From the NCBI GenBank assembly GCA_045536135.1, contig JAZSNA010000031.1, forward strand, positions 1-18,561: a stretch of DNA of 18,561 nucleotides, given 5' to 3'. The notes beneath the pieces were generated by a model, which saw only the letters and a list, made by a program, of their open reading frames with translations, ran no database searches and was not told where the DNA came from. Positions within the stretch are counted from its first letter, which is position 1, and every line of letters starts with the position of its first letter. Made by a program: the position numbers and the translations under genes. The DNA comes from JAZSNA01 sp045536135. Lineage in GTDB: Bacteria; Pseudomonadota; Alphaproteobacteria; CAAHEQ01; UBA3637. Shown piece after piece: positions 9,401 through 18,400 of the stretch.

Positions 9401-10920
9401 GTCCCATCACAACAACTTTCTTTCTTATCCGCATTTATATAATATTTGTCATTGGGGCAACAGGCTTGATAACCATTACTATTATATACTATGTCATCCG
9501 CCGGACAACAACCTTGATAACCGTCTTTATTATTATATACTGTGTCACCCGCCGGACAACAAACTTTTTCTTTATCCCTATCGGTGTAAAATTTACCACT
9601 ACAACATTCATGGACCCATGCACCGGTTTCGATATTTATTGAACGAAGCAAAAGTTCACTACTGGAATCACAACACATCATATAACCCAGTAAGTTTGTA
9701 TAAAAGCTTCCGCTACAACATATATTCGTGGTTTCACTTTTAAAAACTTCTCCCGGACAACAGGTTAGTTTTCCATCACTACCTTCATATACTCGTCCCG
9801 GACAGCATTGCATTTGACCATCGGAATTTTCATAGAATTCTCCGCTACAACAAGTACCATAGTTATATTCTTTATCTTTCGAGGCACAACAAGCATAGCC
9901 TGTTTCATCAGTACCCAATAATTTTTCTTTGGCCGAACAACATATCTTTTGTCCGTTTTTATCGAACAAATTATTCCCTTCCGGACAACACCATCTTCCC
10001 AAGTCATTTTCAAAAATTCGATCCGGTGAACAACAATCCGTATCACCATCCCCATTCTCAAAGATTTCTTTTCCAGTTTCACAACAGGCTTGATGACCAT
10101 CCTTATCCGTATAAATCTGTTCCGGTTGGCAACAAGCTATATCACCATTCCCATTCTCAAATATTTCTTTTCCAGTTTCACAACAGGCTTGATGACCATC
10201 CTTATCCGTATAAATCCGTTCCGATTGGCAACAAGCTATATCACCATTCCCATTCTCAAAGGTTTCTTTTCCAGTTTCACAACAGGCTTGGTGACCATCC
10301 TTATCTGTATAAACTTCCCCATTACAACAAGCACCAATACCCTTGTCATTTATATATTTTTTACCAACACAATTCGTTGAAATACATTCATTTTCAATAC
10401 ATGATTCTTCACCAAAGCAACAACCGTCACCACATTCAACACTGTCTGACGGACAGACACATGCTGTTTTACTTTCATTCGGAACCTTTGAATTTTGACA
10501 TGACATACAATATCCGTCATCGGCATCAACCATTATCATATCCGATGGACAGATACATTCTTGTTTTGCTTCATCCAATATACGGGGTGGATCACATTTT
10601 ATTTTACTTGGGATTTTTTCACATCTTTTCGTTTTGGGATTATAATAAGAATTTTGAGAACACATAATTTTCGACTCGTTAATCGCCGGTTGAGATGAGC
10701 AAACCGAATTAACACAATATGGAGTCGCCGGATAATTTAAACAATCCCTTGACGTACGGCAAAGAATACCCCGGAATGAATTTGATGAACACACCGAATT
10801 AACACAATACGGTTTATTCGGTAAACCCAAACAATCCCGAGAGTTTCGACATGATACATCTTCATCTGCATATAAAGATGTACTTATAAATAATAAAACC
10901 ATAAAAAAAATTTTTTTCAT
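6406..10920 (-). CDS. Giant exported Cys-Cys repeat protein, function unknown
   Basis: I do not recognise this family. The 1504-residue product starts with a Sec signal peptide (1-18, hydrophobic 4-12, likely cut after LYA), so it probably works outside the cytoplasm. Residues 24-74 hold two 30-residue modules (C-x5-DC-x8-C-x4-C), followed by a Cys-rich stretch with CxCPSD motifs (122-129, 154-159). From 198 to 1488 it is a chain of vicinal Cys pairs, about 78 in all counting the one at 167-168, every 14-25 residues. Linkers resemble YTDKDGHQA, IFENGNGDIA, PKGDKLYTDKDGRQA or PADDIVYNSNGYQA. I count about 186 Cys (12%), an even number. There is no membrane anchor, sorting signal or catalytic domain. 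Granulins also use Cys pairs, but spacing differs. DxDG linkers suggest calcium binding, unproven. It stands alone between terminators, downstream of rpoC. Confidence 0.88.
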   Translation of the reverse strand: MKKIFFMVLLFISTSLYADEDVSCRNSRDCLGLPNKPYCVNSVCSSNSFRGILCRTSRDCLNYPATPYCVNSVCSSQPAINESKIMCSQNSYYNPKTKRCEKIPSKIKCDPPRILDEAKQECICPSDMIMVDADDGYCMSCQNSKVPNESKTACVCPSDSVECGDGCCFGEESCIENECISTNCVGKKYINDKGIGACCNGEVYTDKDGHQACCETGKETFENGNGDIACCQSERIYTDKDGHQACCETGKEIFENGNGDIACCQPEQIYTDKDGHQACCETGKEIFENGDGDTDCCSPDRIFENDLGRWCCPEGNNLFDKNGQKICCSAKEKLLGTDETGYACCASKDKEYNYGTCCSGEFYENSDGQMQCCPGRVYEGSDGKLTCCPGEVFKSETTNICCSGSFYTNLLGYMMCCDSSSELLLRSINIETGAWVHECCSGKFYTDRDKEKVCCPAGDTVYNNKDGYQGCCPADDIVYNSNGYQACCPNDKYYINADKKESCCDGTVYTNKDGHQACCPTGNKTYVNGYGNEGCCSSDRIYTNKGGTWCCPLENTTYTDKDRNRGCCNGEVYTDKDGHQACCETGKEIFENGNGDIACCNGEVYTNKDGYQACCETGKEIFENGNGDKSCCDGKVYTNKDGHKACCPAGNETYKNGNGDISCCQPERIYTDKNGKTWCCQGTVYKNKDGHQACCLAGNETYVNGYGDTGCCSSDRIWTDEKKKSWCCPPENTTLTDKDGNIIGCCNGEVYKDSKGNEACCPADKEIMGSGDSGEVCCSENDIITFDKDFNKICCSPDRFYKTSAITSACCPAGETCCSYNEKSYTKNGKKACCNGTLYTNVSGVQTCCAAGNEVISPDDLDYSSCCKRGRSYKNLNDDYRCCPTDYIMYYNNNVGKELCCDGIVFTNISGVQTCCNEGKKCVGKCFLGEQAYIKDESVERGDGFSESDDCCDGTVYINKDGYQACCPKGDNLYTDKDGRQACCPKGDNLYTDKDSRQVCCPKGDKLYTDKDGRQACCPKGDKLYTDKDGRQTCCPKGDKLYTDKDGRQACCDGEVYTNKDGKNVCCDGTVYTNKDGHQACCPSGICKVSEDSGTCDISYKDSKGKEICCSKDRYYKDKNGKNACCDGTVYTDKDGHQACCDGPVYTKGFIEHCCPAGGTVYKDSKGNAACCPADKKIVQSKLDKNIAGCCPNATDVYHPELEENGGCCAGIMYKSYDNKYKCCPWEKKVYFNGEGQYSCGDPDRIYKDTYGKIWSCPEDKVLYDNIDGSKTCCEKTDTVFQVGGIYECCPQSGVLYHDKTACCTGEYNASVGCCEGQLYRSSFGTLSCCPKGATVYNNKDGYQGCCPKGDTVYNAYSYQGCCPADDLVYNGNGYQLCCEPGEEIYAGAGVGCCPKGYTWQKDFGCCNGEIYTDSYGFKGCCPTGRHVDGPACCGNGEVAYCPEIDGNCSEAGDFSYSCCKSDRIFKTGYITTRNGKVVEEVYYKSCCPTDLKTNENGAKYCTQ
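7770..8024 (-). repeat. Five tandem 51-bp (17-residue) units inside the Cys-rich gene
   Basis: Unit starts on the plus strand are 7770, 7821, 7872, 7923 and 7974, exactly 51 bases apart and nearly identical. Each encodes a variant of CCPKGDKLYTDKDGRQA (residues about 966-1050). A diverged sixth unit begins at 8025. Such uniformity beside otherwise diverged repeats points to recent expansion. Confidence 0.9.
9030..9226 (-). repeat. 96-bp two-pair repeats inside the Cys-rich gene
   Basis: Near-identical segments begin at 9076 and 9172, 96 bases apart. Each encodes two Cys-pair units of the type CCETGKEIFENGNGD plus CCNGEVYTNKDGYQA. Part of this block (9122-9222) recurs almost unchanged at 10229-10329. 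Confidence 0.8.
10040..10330 (-). repeat. 99-bp two-pair repeats inside the Cys-rich gene
   Basis: Near-identical segments begin at 10081, 10180 and 10279, exactly 99 bases apart. They encode alternating CCETGKEIFENGNGDIA and CCQPEQIYTDKDGHQA units (residues about 197-294). Confidence 0.88.
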
Positions 10921-10927
10921 TTTTATA

Positions 10928-10933
10928 CTCCTT
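10928..10933 (-). promoter_or_regulatory. Shine-Dalgarno of the Cys-rich gene, deciding its start
   Basis: AAGGAG lies 7 bases before the ATG at 10920, which directly opens the signal peptide. The in-frame ATG at 10953 and TTG at 10956 have no such site and would put Lys/Arg-rich residues before the signal. Confidence 0.8.
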
Positions 10934-10969
10934 TTTTTGGTTATTTTTTTCATCAATAAAAACAGTATA

Positions 10970-10989
10970 AAAAAAACCTTGGTTTTTTT
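10970..10989. repeat. Palindrome 1 of an inverted pair upstream of the Cys-rich gene
   Basis: AAAAAACC-TT-GGTTTTTT is a near-perfect two-fold palindrome. It lies just upstream of the TATACT candidate -10. The 2-base centre is too short for an RNA hairpin loop, so a protein-binding site fits better than a terminator. Confidence 0.5.
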
Positions 10990-11074
10990 GGAAAATTAAA
11001 AAGGCAAAAAATGAAAAAACAACACTTTTGAAATAAAAGAAAAAAAATATTTAAATCATGAAAAAAAGTTCTTG

Positions 11075-11095
11075 CAAAAAACCAAGGTTTTTTTG
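11075..11095. repeat. Palindrome 2 of the inverted pair
   Basis: AAAAAACC-AA-GGTTTTTT is the inverted counterpart of the palindrome at 10970-10989. The shared 19 bases are identical when one is reversed. The centres are 105 bases apart, about ten helical turns. It overlaps the TTGCAA candidate -35. Confidence 0.5.
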
Positions 11096-11215
11096 ATGTA
11101 AAAATACATTACTTTTCAATAACTTACAAAACGCCATTTTGATAAAAAAACACATATTCCGGATATTTAAGTCATTTTAGGGGTATTTTTTATATCTGCT
11201 TAAAAAAAAATCCAT

Positions 11216-11246
11216 AAAAAAAACGCCCATAAAATATGGGCGTTTT
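11216..11246 (-). terminator. Intrinsic terminator of rpoB-rpoC
   Basis: The arms at 11220-11231 and 11235-11246 (core CGCCCATA/TATGGGCG) pair around a 3-base loop. On the minus strand they are followed by eight T residues. It begins about 17 bases after the rpoC stop codon. Confidence 0.9.
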
Positions 11247-11262
11247 CTTGTTCATTTTTTTA

Positions 11263-14200
11263 TTATTCAGCTTGATCTTCAAGAACTTCAACCTGACGAT
11301 TCCGTTCCAAAGCTTCAGCATCACGACGCATCGCAATTTCACGTTTAACATTAAGCATTGCACCTGTACCAGCCGGTATTAAACGACCAACAATTACATT
11401 TTCCTTTAAGCCGTTTAATTTATCCGTTTTACCCTCGATGGCTGCTTCCGTTAAAACACGAGTTGTTTCTTGGAAGGATGCCGCCGAAATAAACGACTTC
11501 GTTTGTAAGCTGGCTTTTGTAATACCCAACAATACAGGTTTTACTGTCGCTGGTTTCCCACCATAGGCCAATGTCTTTTTGTTTTCTTCCTCCAAAGTTG
11601 AAGCGTTAATTTGATCACCAACTAACAAGGTTGTATCACCGGCATCCACAACTTCTAACCGTTGCATCATTTGACGAACAATAACCTCAATATGTTTATC
11701 GTTAATACGCACACCTTGTAAGCGGTAAACCGCTTGAACTTCCTTAATCAAATAATGAGCCAAAGCCTCGACACCCAAGATACGTAAAATATCATGCGGA
11801 ACGACATTACCTTCAACCAAGACATCGCCCTTTTGAACAATTTCGCCATCGTGAACGGTTATATGTTTATTCTTAGGCAAAATGTATTCGACCCGTGTAT
11901 CATCATCGGCAACAACATATAAACGCCGTTTGGATTTATAATCCGCACCAAATTCAACACGACCAGAAATTTCCGAAATAATTGCAGGATCCTTGGGCAT
12001 ACGTGCTTCAAATAATTCAGCAACCCGAGGCAACCCTCCGGTAATATCCCGAGATTTCGCACTTTCACGAGGAATACGAGCGATCACATCACCTTGGGAA
12101 ATCTTGTCGCCATCATTCACAACAACAACCGCATCAACCGGCAACATATACCGAGCTTCAACATTTTGACCGAACATCAAAGCATTTCCGCTTTCATCAA
12201 CCAATAAAATTGACGGTTTGCGTTCCTTGCCCTTTTGATTTTGACGCCAGTCAATAACTGCCTTTGAAGTCAATCCGGTTGTTTCATCAACAACTTCACG
12301 CATTGTTTCACCAGCAACCAAGTTTTCATATTTTACAAAACCTTCTTTATCGACAATAATCGGCATCGTATACGGATCCCAACGAGCAATCCGATCACCT
12401 TTTTTAACAGACATACCATCCTTAACCATCAATGTTGATCCGTACGGGATTTTATGACGAGCTTTTTCTCGTCCGCTTTCATCAATCAATGAAACTGTGC
12501 AGTTTCTGGAAATCAATATCTTTTCCCCAGAACTGTTCTTAATCACATGATCATTCACAACACGAATGGTTGCATCAAAAACAGCTTCAATTGATGATTG
12601 TTCCGCACCGCGTTCAGCCGCACCACCGATATGGAAAGTTCTCATGGTTAATTGTGTACCCGGTTCACCAATGGATTGAGCCGCAATAACACCAACCGCT
12701 TCACCAACCGAAACCGGCGTTCCGTGAGCTAAATCACGTCCATAACATTTGGCACAAATACCGTTTTTGGATTTACATGTCAAAACAGAACGAATTTTAA
12801 CAGATTCAACACCGGCCTTGTCAATCTTTTCAACGTCATTTTCATCAATCAAATGATTCTTTTCAATGAGAATTTCTCCGGTTTTCGGATCTTTGATTTC
12901 CTCAGCACATGTCCGACCCAAAATCCGTTCACCGGTTGTGGCAATCACATCCCCACCTTCAATAATCGGCGTAATAGTGATACCATCATCCGTTCCGCAA
13001 TCATCTTCAACAATAATCGCATCTTGTGCAACATCAACCAACCGACGAGTCAAATAGCCGGAGTTCGCTGTTTTTAATGCCGTATCGGCCAAACCTTTAC
13101 GAGAACCGTGAGTGGAGTTAAAATATTCCATAACAGACAGCCCTTCTTTAAAGTTGGAAATAATCGGCGTTTCAATAATTGCACCCGATGGTTTAGCCAT
13201 CAATCCACGCATACCGGCTAATTGTTTCATTTGTGTCGCCGATCCACGAGCCCCCGAATGTGCCATCATGTAAACAGAGTTAATCGATTTACCTTGCGGG
13301 AAGTTCGAAATCGCTTTCATCATCTCATCCGCAACTTTGTCCGAACATGATGACCAAATATCAACAACTTTATTGTATTTTTCACCACGAGTAATCAATC
13401 CTTCTTGATATTGACGTTCGAACTCTTTAACTTTCTTTTCAGTATCATGAATTAATTTTTCTTTTGTTTCCGGAACAATTAAGTCATCCTTACCGATTGA
13501 GATACCGGCTTTCGCAGCTTGACGATAACCCAATGCTTTAATTTTATCGGCAAAAATACAGGTCGCTTTTTGACCACAGAAACGATAAACCGTATCAATA
13601 ATTTCACCGACTTCTTTCTTGCGAATTAACCGGTTAATCATAGAAAATGGCGTCTTGGCATTTTCGGGTAAAATTTCGGAAAGCATAATCCGACCCGGAG
13701 TTGTTTCAACCAATTTTGTCACACGTTCTCCATTTTCAAAAATAGACATCCGACATTTAATTTTCGAATGTAAACCAACCACTTTTTCCTGTAAGGCATG
13801 TTCAACTTCGCCGACATCGGCAAAAACCATTCCTTCGCCCAATCCGCCTTCTTCCATCATGGTGATATAGTAGATACCCAAGATAATATCTTGTGTCGGG
13901 ACGATAATCGGCTTACCGTTCGCAGGAGATAAGATGTTGTTTGTAGACATCATTAAAACACGAGCTTCCAATTGTGCTTCCAAGAATAACGGAACATGGA
14001 CTGCCATTTGGTCGCCGTCAAAGTCCGCATTAAAGGCCGTACAAACCAGCGGATGTAATTGAATGGCTTTACCTTCAATCAATACCGGTTCAAAAGCCTG
14101 AATACCCAAACGGTGTAAAGTCGGTGCACGGTTCAACAATACCGGATGTTCATGAATAACTTCTGATAAAATATCCCAAACTTCTTTTCCTTCTTGTTCA

Positions 14201-15405
14201 ACCATCCGTTTTGCCGCTTTAATTGTGCTGGCTAACTCGTATTGTTCCAATTTCGCATAGATAAACGGTTTAAATAATTCCAATGCCATCCGTTTCGGCA
14301 AACCACATTGTTGTAATTTCAATTCAGGTCCAACCGTAATAACGGAACGACCGGAATAGTCAACACGTTTACCCAATAAGTTTTGACGGAAACGACCTTG
14401 CTTACCTTTGAGCATATCGGCTAAAGACTTTAACGGACGTTTATTTGTTCCAACAATTGCACGTCCCCGACGACCGTTATCAAATAATGCATCAACGGAT
14501 TCTTGCAACATACGTTTTTCATTCCGAATAATAATTTCCGGAGCCCGCAATTCAATTAAACGTTTTAAACGATTGTTCCGGTTAATAACACGGCGATATA
14601 AATCATTCAAATCAGATGTCGCAAAACGACCGCCATCCAACGGAACGAGCGGACGCAATTCCGGCGGAATAACCGGTAAAACATCCAAAATCATCCATTC
14701 CGGACGAGAACCCGTTTCAAGGAAGTTTTCAACAATTTTTAATCTTTTAGCTATTTTCTTACGACGCATTTCAGAATTTGTTTCTTTTAACTCATTACGC
14801 ATCGACACAGCTTCTTCTTCTAAATTAATGGCAGATAATAAATCCTTTAAGGCTTCCGCGCCAATACCGACATGGAAGGCATCTTCACCAAAGTCAGCCA
14901 AGGCTTTTTCATATTCCTCCTCGGTTAATAATTGATGTAATTTCAAATCCGTTAATCCAGGTTCAACAACCATATATTTTTCAAAATATAAAACGGATTC
15001 TAAATCTTTCAATGTCATATCAGCCAACAACCCAATCCGGCTTGGAAGTGATTTCAAAAACCAGATATGAGCAACCGGAGCCGCCAATTCTATATGTCCC
15101 ATTCTTTCACGACGAACTTTTGATAATGTGACTTCAACACCGCATTTTTCACAAATAATACCTTTGTATTTCATGCGTTTATATTTACCACACAAACATT
15201 CATAATCCTTTGTCGGTCCAAAGATTTTTGCACAGAATAAACCATCCTTTTCCGGCTTAAAAGTCCGATAGTTAATTGTTTCCGGCTTCTTAACCTCTCC
15301 AAAAGACCAAGAGCGAATTTTTTCCGGCGACGCAATCGAAATTTTAATTTCATCAAAAGATTGCGGATTACTGACTTGACCAAAAATTTTTACAATATCA
15401 TTCAT
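11263..15405 (-). CDS. rpoC: DNA-directed RNA polymerase subunit beta' RpoC
   Basis: This is the catalytic beta' subunit of RNA polymerase. The 1380-residue product is complete and of normal proteobacterial length (E. coli 1407). It has the N-terminal zinc site (C70, C72, C85, C88), the active-site loop NADFDGDQ with Asp 461, 463 and 465 holding the catalytic magnesium, and the second zinc site (C803, C877, C884, C887). The trigger-loop region lies around SIGEPGTQLTMRTFHIGG (911-928), and a proteobacterial insertion follows it. The opening segment with SFDEIKISIASPEKIRSWSF is of alphaproteobacterial type. The start at 15405 is backed by AAGGA (15417-15413), 7 bases upstream. It follows rpoB after 22 bases in the same transcript and ends at a clear terminator. 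Confidence 0.98.
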   Translation of the reverse strand: MNDIVKIFGQVSNPQSFDEIKISIASPEKIRSWSFGEVKKPETINYRTFKPEKDGLFCAKIFGPTKDYECLCGKYKRMKYKGIICEKCGVEVTLSKVRRERMGHIELAAPVAHIWFLKSLPSRIGLLADMTLKDLESVLYFEKYMVVEPGLTDLKLHQLLTEEEYEKALADFGEDAFHVGIGAEALKDLLSAINLEEEAVSMRNELKETNSEMRRKKIAKRLKIVENFLETGSRPEWMILDVLPVIPPELRPLVPLDGGRFATSDLNDLYRRVINRNNRLKRLIELRAPEIIIRNEKRMLQESVDALFDNGRRGRAIVGTNKRPLKSLADMLKGKQGRFRQNLLGKRVDYSGRSVITVGPELKLQQCGLPKRMALELFKPFIYAKLEQYELASTIKAAKRMVEQEGKEVWDILSEVIHEHPVLLNRAPTLHRLGIQAFEPVLIEGKAIQLHPLVCTAFNADFDGDQMAVHVPLFLEAQLEARVLMMSTNNILSPANGKPIIVPTQDIILGIYYITMMEEGGLGEGMVFADVGEVEHALQEKVVGLHSKIKCRMSIFENGERVTKLVETTPGRIMLSEILPENAKTPFSMINRLIRKKEVGEIIDTVYRFCGQKATCIFADKIKALGYRQAAKAGISIGKDDLIVPETKEKLIHDTEKKVKEFERQYQEGLITRGEKYNKVVDIWSSCSDKVADEMMKAISNFPQGKSINSVYMMAHSGARGSATQMKQLAGMRGLMAKPSGAIIETPIISNFKEGLSVMEYFNSTHGSRKGLADTALKTANSGYLTRRLVDVAQDAIIVEDDCGTDDGITITPIIEGGDVIATTGERILGRTCAEEIKDPKTGEILIEKNHLIDENDVEKIDKAGVESVKIRSVLTCKSKNGICAKCYGRDLAHGTPVSVGEAVGVIAAQSIGEPGTQLTMRTFHIGGAAERGAEQSSIEAVFDATIRVVNDHVIKNSSGEKILISRNCTVSLIDESGREKARHKIPYGSTLMVKDGMSVKKGDRIARWDPYTMPIIVDKEGFVKYENLVAGETMREVVDETTGLTSKAVIDWRQNQKGKERKPSILLVDESGNALMFGQNVEARYMLPVDAVVVVNDGDKISQGDVIARIPRESAKSRDITGGLPRVAELFEARMPKDPAIISEISGRVEFGADYKSKRRLYVVADDDTRVEYILPKNKHITVHDGEIVQKGDVLVEGNVVPHDILRILGVEALAHYLIKEVQAVYRLQGVRINDKHIEVIVRQMMQRLEVVDAGDTTLLVGDQINASTLEEENKKTLAYGGKPATVKPVLLGITKASLQTKSFISAASFQETTRVLTEAAIEGKTDKLNGLKENVIVGRLIPAGTGAMLNVKREIAMRRDAEALERNRQVEVLEDQAE

Positions 15406-15412
15406 CTTTTTT

Positions 15413-15417
15413 TCCTT
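15413..15417 (-). promoter_or_regulatory. Shine-Dalgarno of rpoC
   Basis: AAGGA sits 7 bases upstream of the ATG at 15405, within the 22-base rpoB-rpoC gap, and confirms that start. Confidence 0.7.
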
Positions 15418-15427
15418 TTGTTATAGG

Positions 15428-18400
15428 TTAAGCTTCTTTATCTTTTAAATCAATGTCCAAACACAATGACTTAATTTCTTTGACCAAAACATTAAATGAT
15501 TCAGGTGTTCCGGATTCAAAGTTATCATCGCCACGAACAATTGTTTCATAAACTTTTGTTCGACCGGACACGTCATCTGATTTAACGGTCAACATTTCCT
15601 GTAATGTATAGGCGGCACCATAAGCTTCCAATGCCCACACTTCCATTTCACCGAAACGTTGTCCACCAAATTGAGCCTTACCGCCAAGTGGTTGTTGTGT
15701 CACCAAACTGTAAGCTCCAATTGAACGAGCATGGATTTTTTCATCAACCAAATGGTGTAATTTCAACATATAAATATATCCGATTGTCACTTTACGATCA
15801 AACGGTTCGCCCGTCAAACCATCGTATAATGTGACTTGACCGGTTGTATTTAATCCGGCTTTTTCAAGCATACGGTTAATATCTTCTTCTTTTGCACCAT
15901 CAAATACCGGCGTGGCAATCGGAACACCGTTTTTCAAATTAGATGCCAATTCCAAAACCTCGGTATCTGTCATGGAAGCAATTTTCTTTTTATATTCGGA
16001 TTTTTCATAAATATCATTTAACTTTTCACGAATATCCTTAACAGATACAGTATTTGTATGATATCCATCCAACATCTTTTCAATTTGAACACCCAATTCA
16101 TGACAAGCATAACCCAAGTGCGTTTCCAAAATTTGTCCGATATTCATACGGCTCGGCACACCCAACGGATTGAGAACAATATCCATTGGAATACCGTCTT
16201 CGGTATAAGGCATATCTTCAACCGGCAAAACCCGAGAAACCACACCTTTATTACCATGACGACCAGCCATTTTATCACCCGGTTGTAATTTCCGTTTAAC
16301 CGCAATAAAGACTTTAATCGTCTTTAAAACACCCGGTAATAATTCATCCCCACGTCTGGCTTTTTCAACACGGTTTTCAAATTTCTTATTAGCCCGAGTT
16401 TCTGCTTTATCCAAAGTCTTAATTAATTGTTCCATTTGTTTCATTAATTCTTCATCAGCAACAACCAATTTTTTGACTTTACCGACAGGTAATTCAGCCA
16501 TAACCTCTTTAGTTAAAACAGTTCCTTTGGATAATACTTCATCATTGGCAACTTTTTGACCTTCCAATAAGACAGCCACACGACCACAGAAACTGTTTTG
16601 AAGGATACGACGTTCATCATTTCTGTCTTTTGTCAAACGATCAATTTCAGCCTGTTCAATAGCCAAAGCACGTTCATCCTTATCCAAACCACGACGAGTA
16701 AAGACACGAACATCCACCACGGTTCCCTCAATTCCGGGCGGCACACGCAAGGAGGTATCACGAACATCTGCGGCTTTTTCCCCAAAGATTGTCCGCAATA
16801 ATTTTTCTTCCGGCGTCATGGTTGTTTCACCTTTCGGTGTCACTTTACCAACCAAAATATCACCGGCTTTAACTTCTGCACCGATATAAACGATACCCGT
16901 TTCATCCAACTTTTTCAATGCTTCTTCACCAACATTCGGAATATCACGGGTAATTTCTTCTGCGCCTAATTTGGTATCACGAGCCATCGTTTCAAATTCA
17001 TCAATATGAATGGAAGTGAAAACATCATCTGAAGCGATTCTTTCTGAAATCAATATCGAGTCTTCAAAGTTATATCCATTCCACGGCATAAAACCGACCA
17101 ACACATTGCGACCCAATGCCAATTCACCCATTTCAGTACAAGGACCGTCTGCGATAATATCCCCTTGTGAAATCATATCTCCAACCTTAACAAGCGGAAC
17201 TTGATTGATACAAGTGCTTTGGTTAGAACGTTGATATTTCTGTAAAGTATAAATATCCACAGCCGATTCACTGGCTGAAATTTCTCCGGAAGCCTTTACG
17301 ACAATACGTGTCGCATCAACATTAATAACTTCACCGGATCTTTTGGCAACAATTGTGGCACCCGAATCTTTGGCAACAGCTGCTTCCATCCCGGTCCCAA
17401 CCAGTGGTGCTTGATTATGTAATAGCGGAACACCTTGACGTTGCATGTTTGCACCCATCAATGCACGGTTCGCATCATCATTTTCCAAGAACGGAACCAA
17501 TGCGGCCGCCACAGAAACCAATTGTTTCGGAGCAACATCAATATAATCAACTTCTTCCGGTTTGGCGATAATGACGTCCCCATCACGACGACAAGTAATC
17601 ATATCACCCGTCAAACATCCGTTTTCATCCAATGGCGAATTCGCCTGAGCAATTGTATGTCCGCTTTCTTCAATAGCTGACATATATTCAATTACTTTTG
17701 TCAACTTGCAATTTTCAACTTTACGATATGGTGTTTCAATAAAGCCGTATTTACTGACCCGAGCATAAGATGCCAAAGAACTAATCAAACCGATATTTTG
17801 ACCTTCCGGTGTTTCAATCGGACAGATACGACCATAGTGTGTCGGATGAACGTCACGAACTTCAAAACCAGCACGTTCACGGGTTAAACCTCCCGGACCC
17901 AAAGCAGACAACCGACGTTTATGTGTCACTTCGGACAGCGGATTCGTGTGATCCATAAATTGTGATAATTGTGAACCGGCAAAAAACTCTTTAACGATTG
18001 CCGTTAATGGTTTAGCGTTAATCAAATCATGCGGCATTACATTATCCAATTCAACCGTACTCATCCGTTCACGAATCGCACGTTGCATACGAATCAATCC
18101 CATACGATATTGGTTTTCCATCAATTCACCGACAGAACGAATACGACGATTGGCTAAATGATCAATATCATCAACCTGTCCACGACCATCCCGCAAATCC
18201 AATAAAATTTTTAAAATACCAATAAAATCTTCTTTGGTTAAAGTTCCAAAATTTTCCGGATTTTTCTTGGCTTCAAAGCCTAATTTCGCATCTAATTTTA
18301 CACGACCGACCGCTGATAAATCGTAATGATCTTTATTAAAGAACAAATTACGGAACAGCATATCGGCTGATTCAACAGTTGCCGGATCACCCGGACGCAT

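Larger units (their letters stand above)
10957..11215. other. AT-rich spacer upstream of the Cys-rich gene
   Basis: Between the rpoC terminator and the Cys-rich gene I see no coding sequence or RNA gene. Two weak minus-strand promoter candidates exist. One has -10 TATACT at 10969-10964 and a poor -35 TCCAAA at 10992-10987. The other is TTGCAA (11077-11072) with TTAAAT (11054-11049), 17 bases apart. Both sit next to a palindrome of the pair described separately. Long A and T runs may bend the DNA. Confidence 0.35.

Noticed and set aside
8781..9743. Long plus-strand open frame rich in His, Tyr and Pro opposite the Cys-rich gene
   Set aside because: It is the antisense of the repeat codons and simply repeats with them. 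It has no ribosome site, signal or domain. Other long frames opposite 7684-10667 have the same origin.
10970..11095. The two palindromes as terminators
   Set aside because: The GC part of each arm is two bases and the centre is only two bases, so no stable RNA hairpin forms. The real rpoC terminator is at 11216-11246.
17900..17990. Possible rifampicin resistance substitutions in RpoB
   Set aside because: The differences from E. coli (S508G, Q517H, N518T, I524V, I530L) are at variable or conservative sites. The main contact residues are unchanged.
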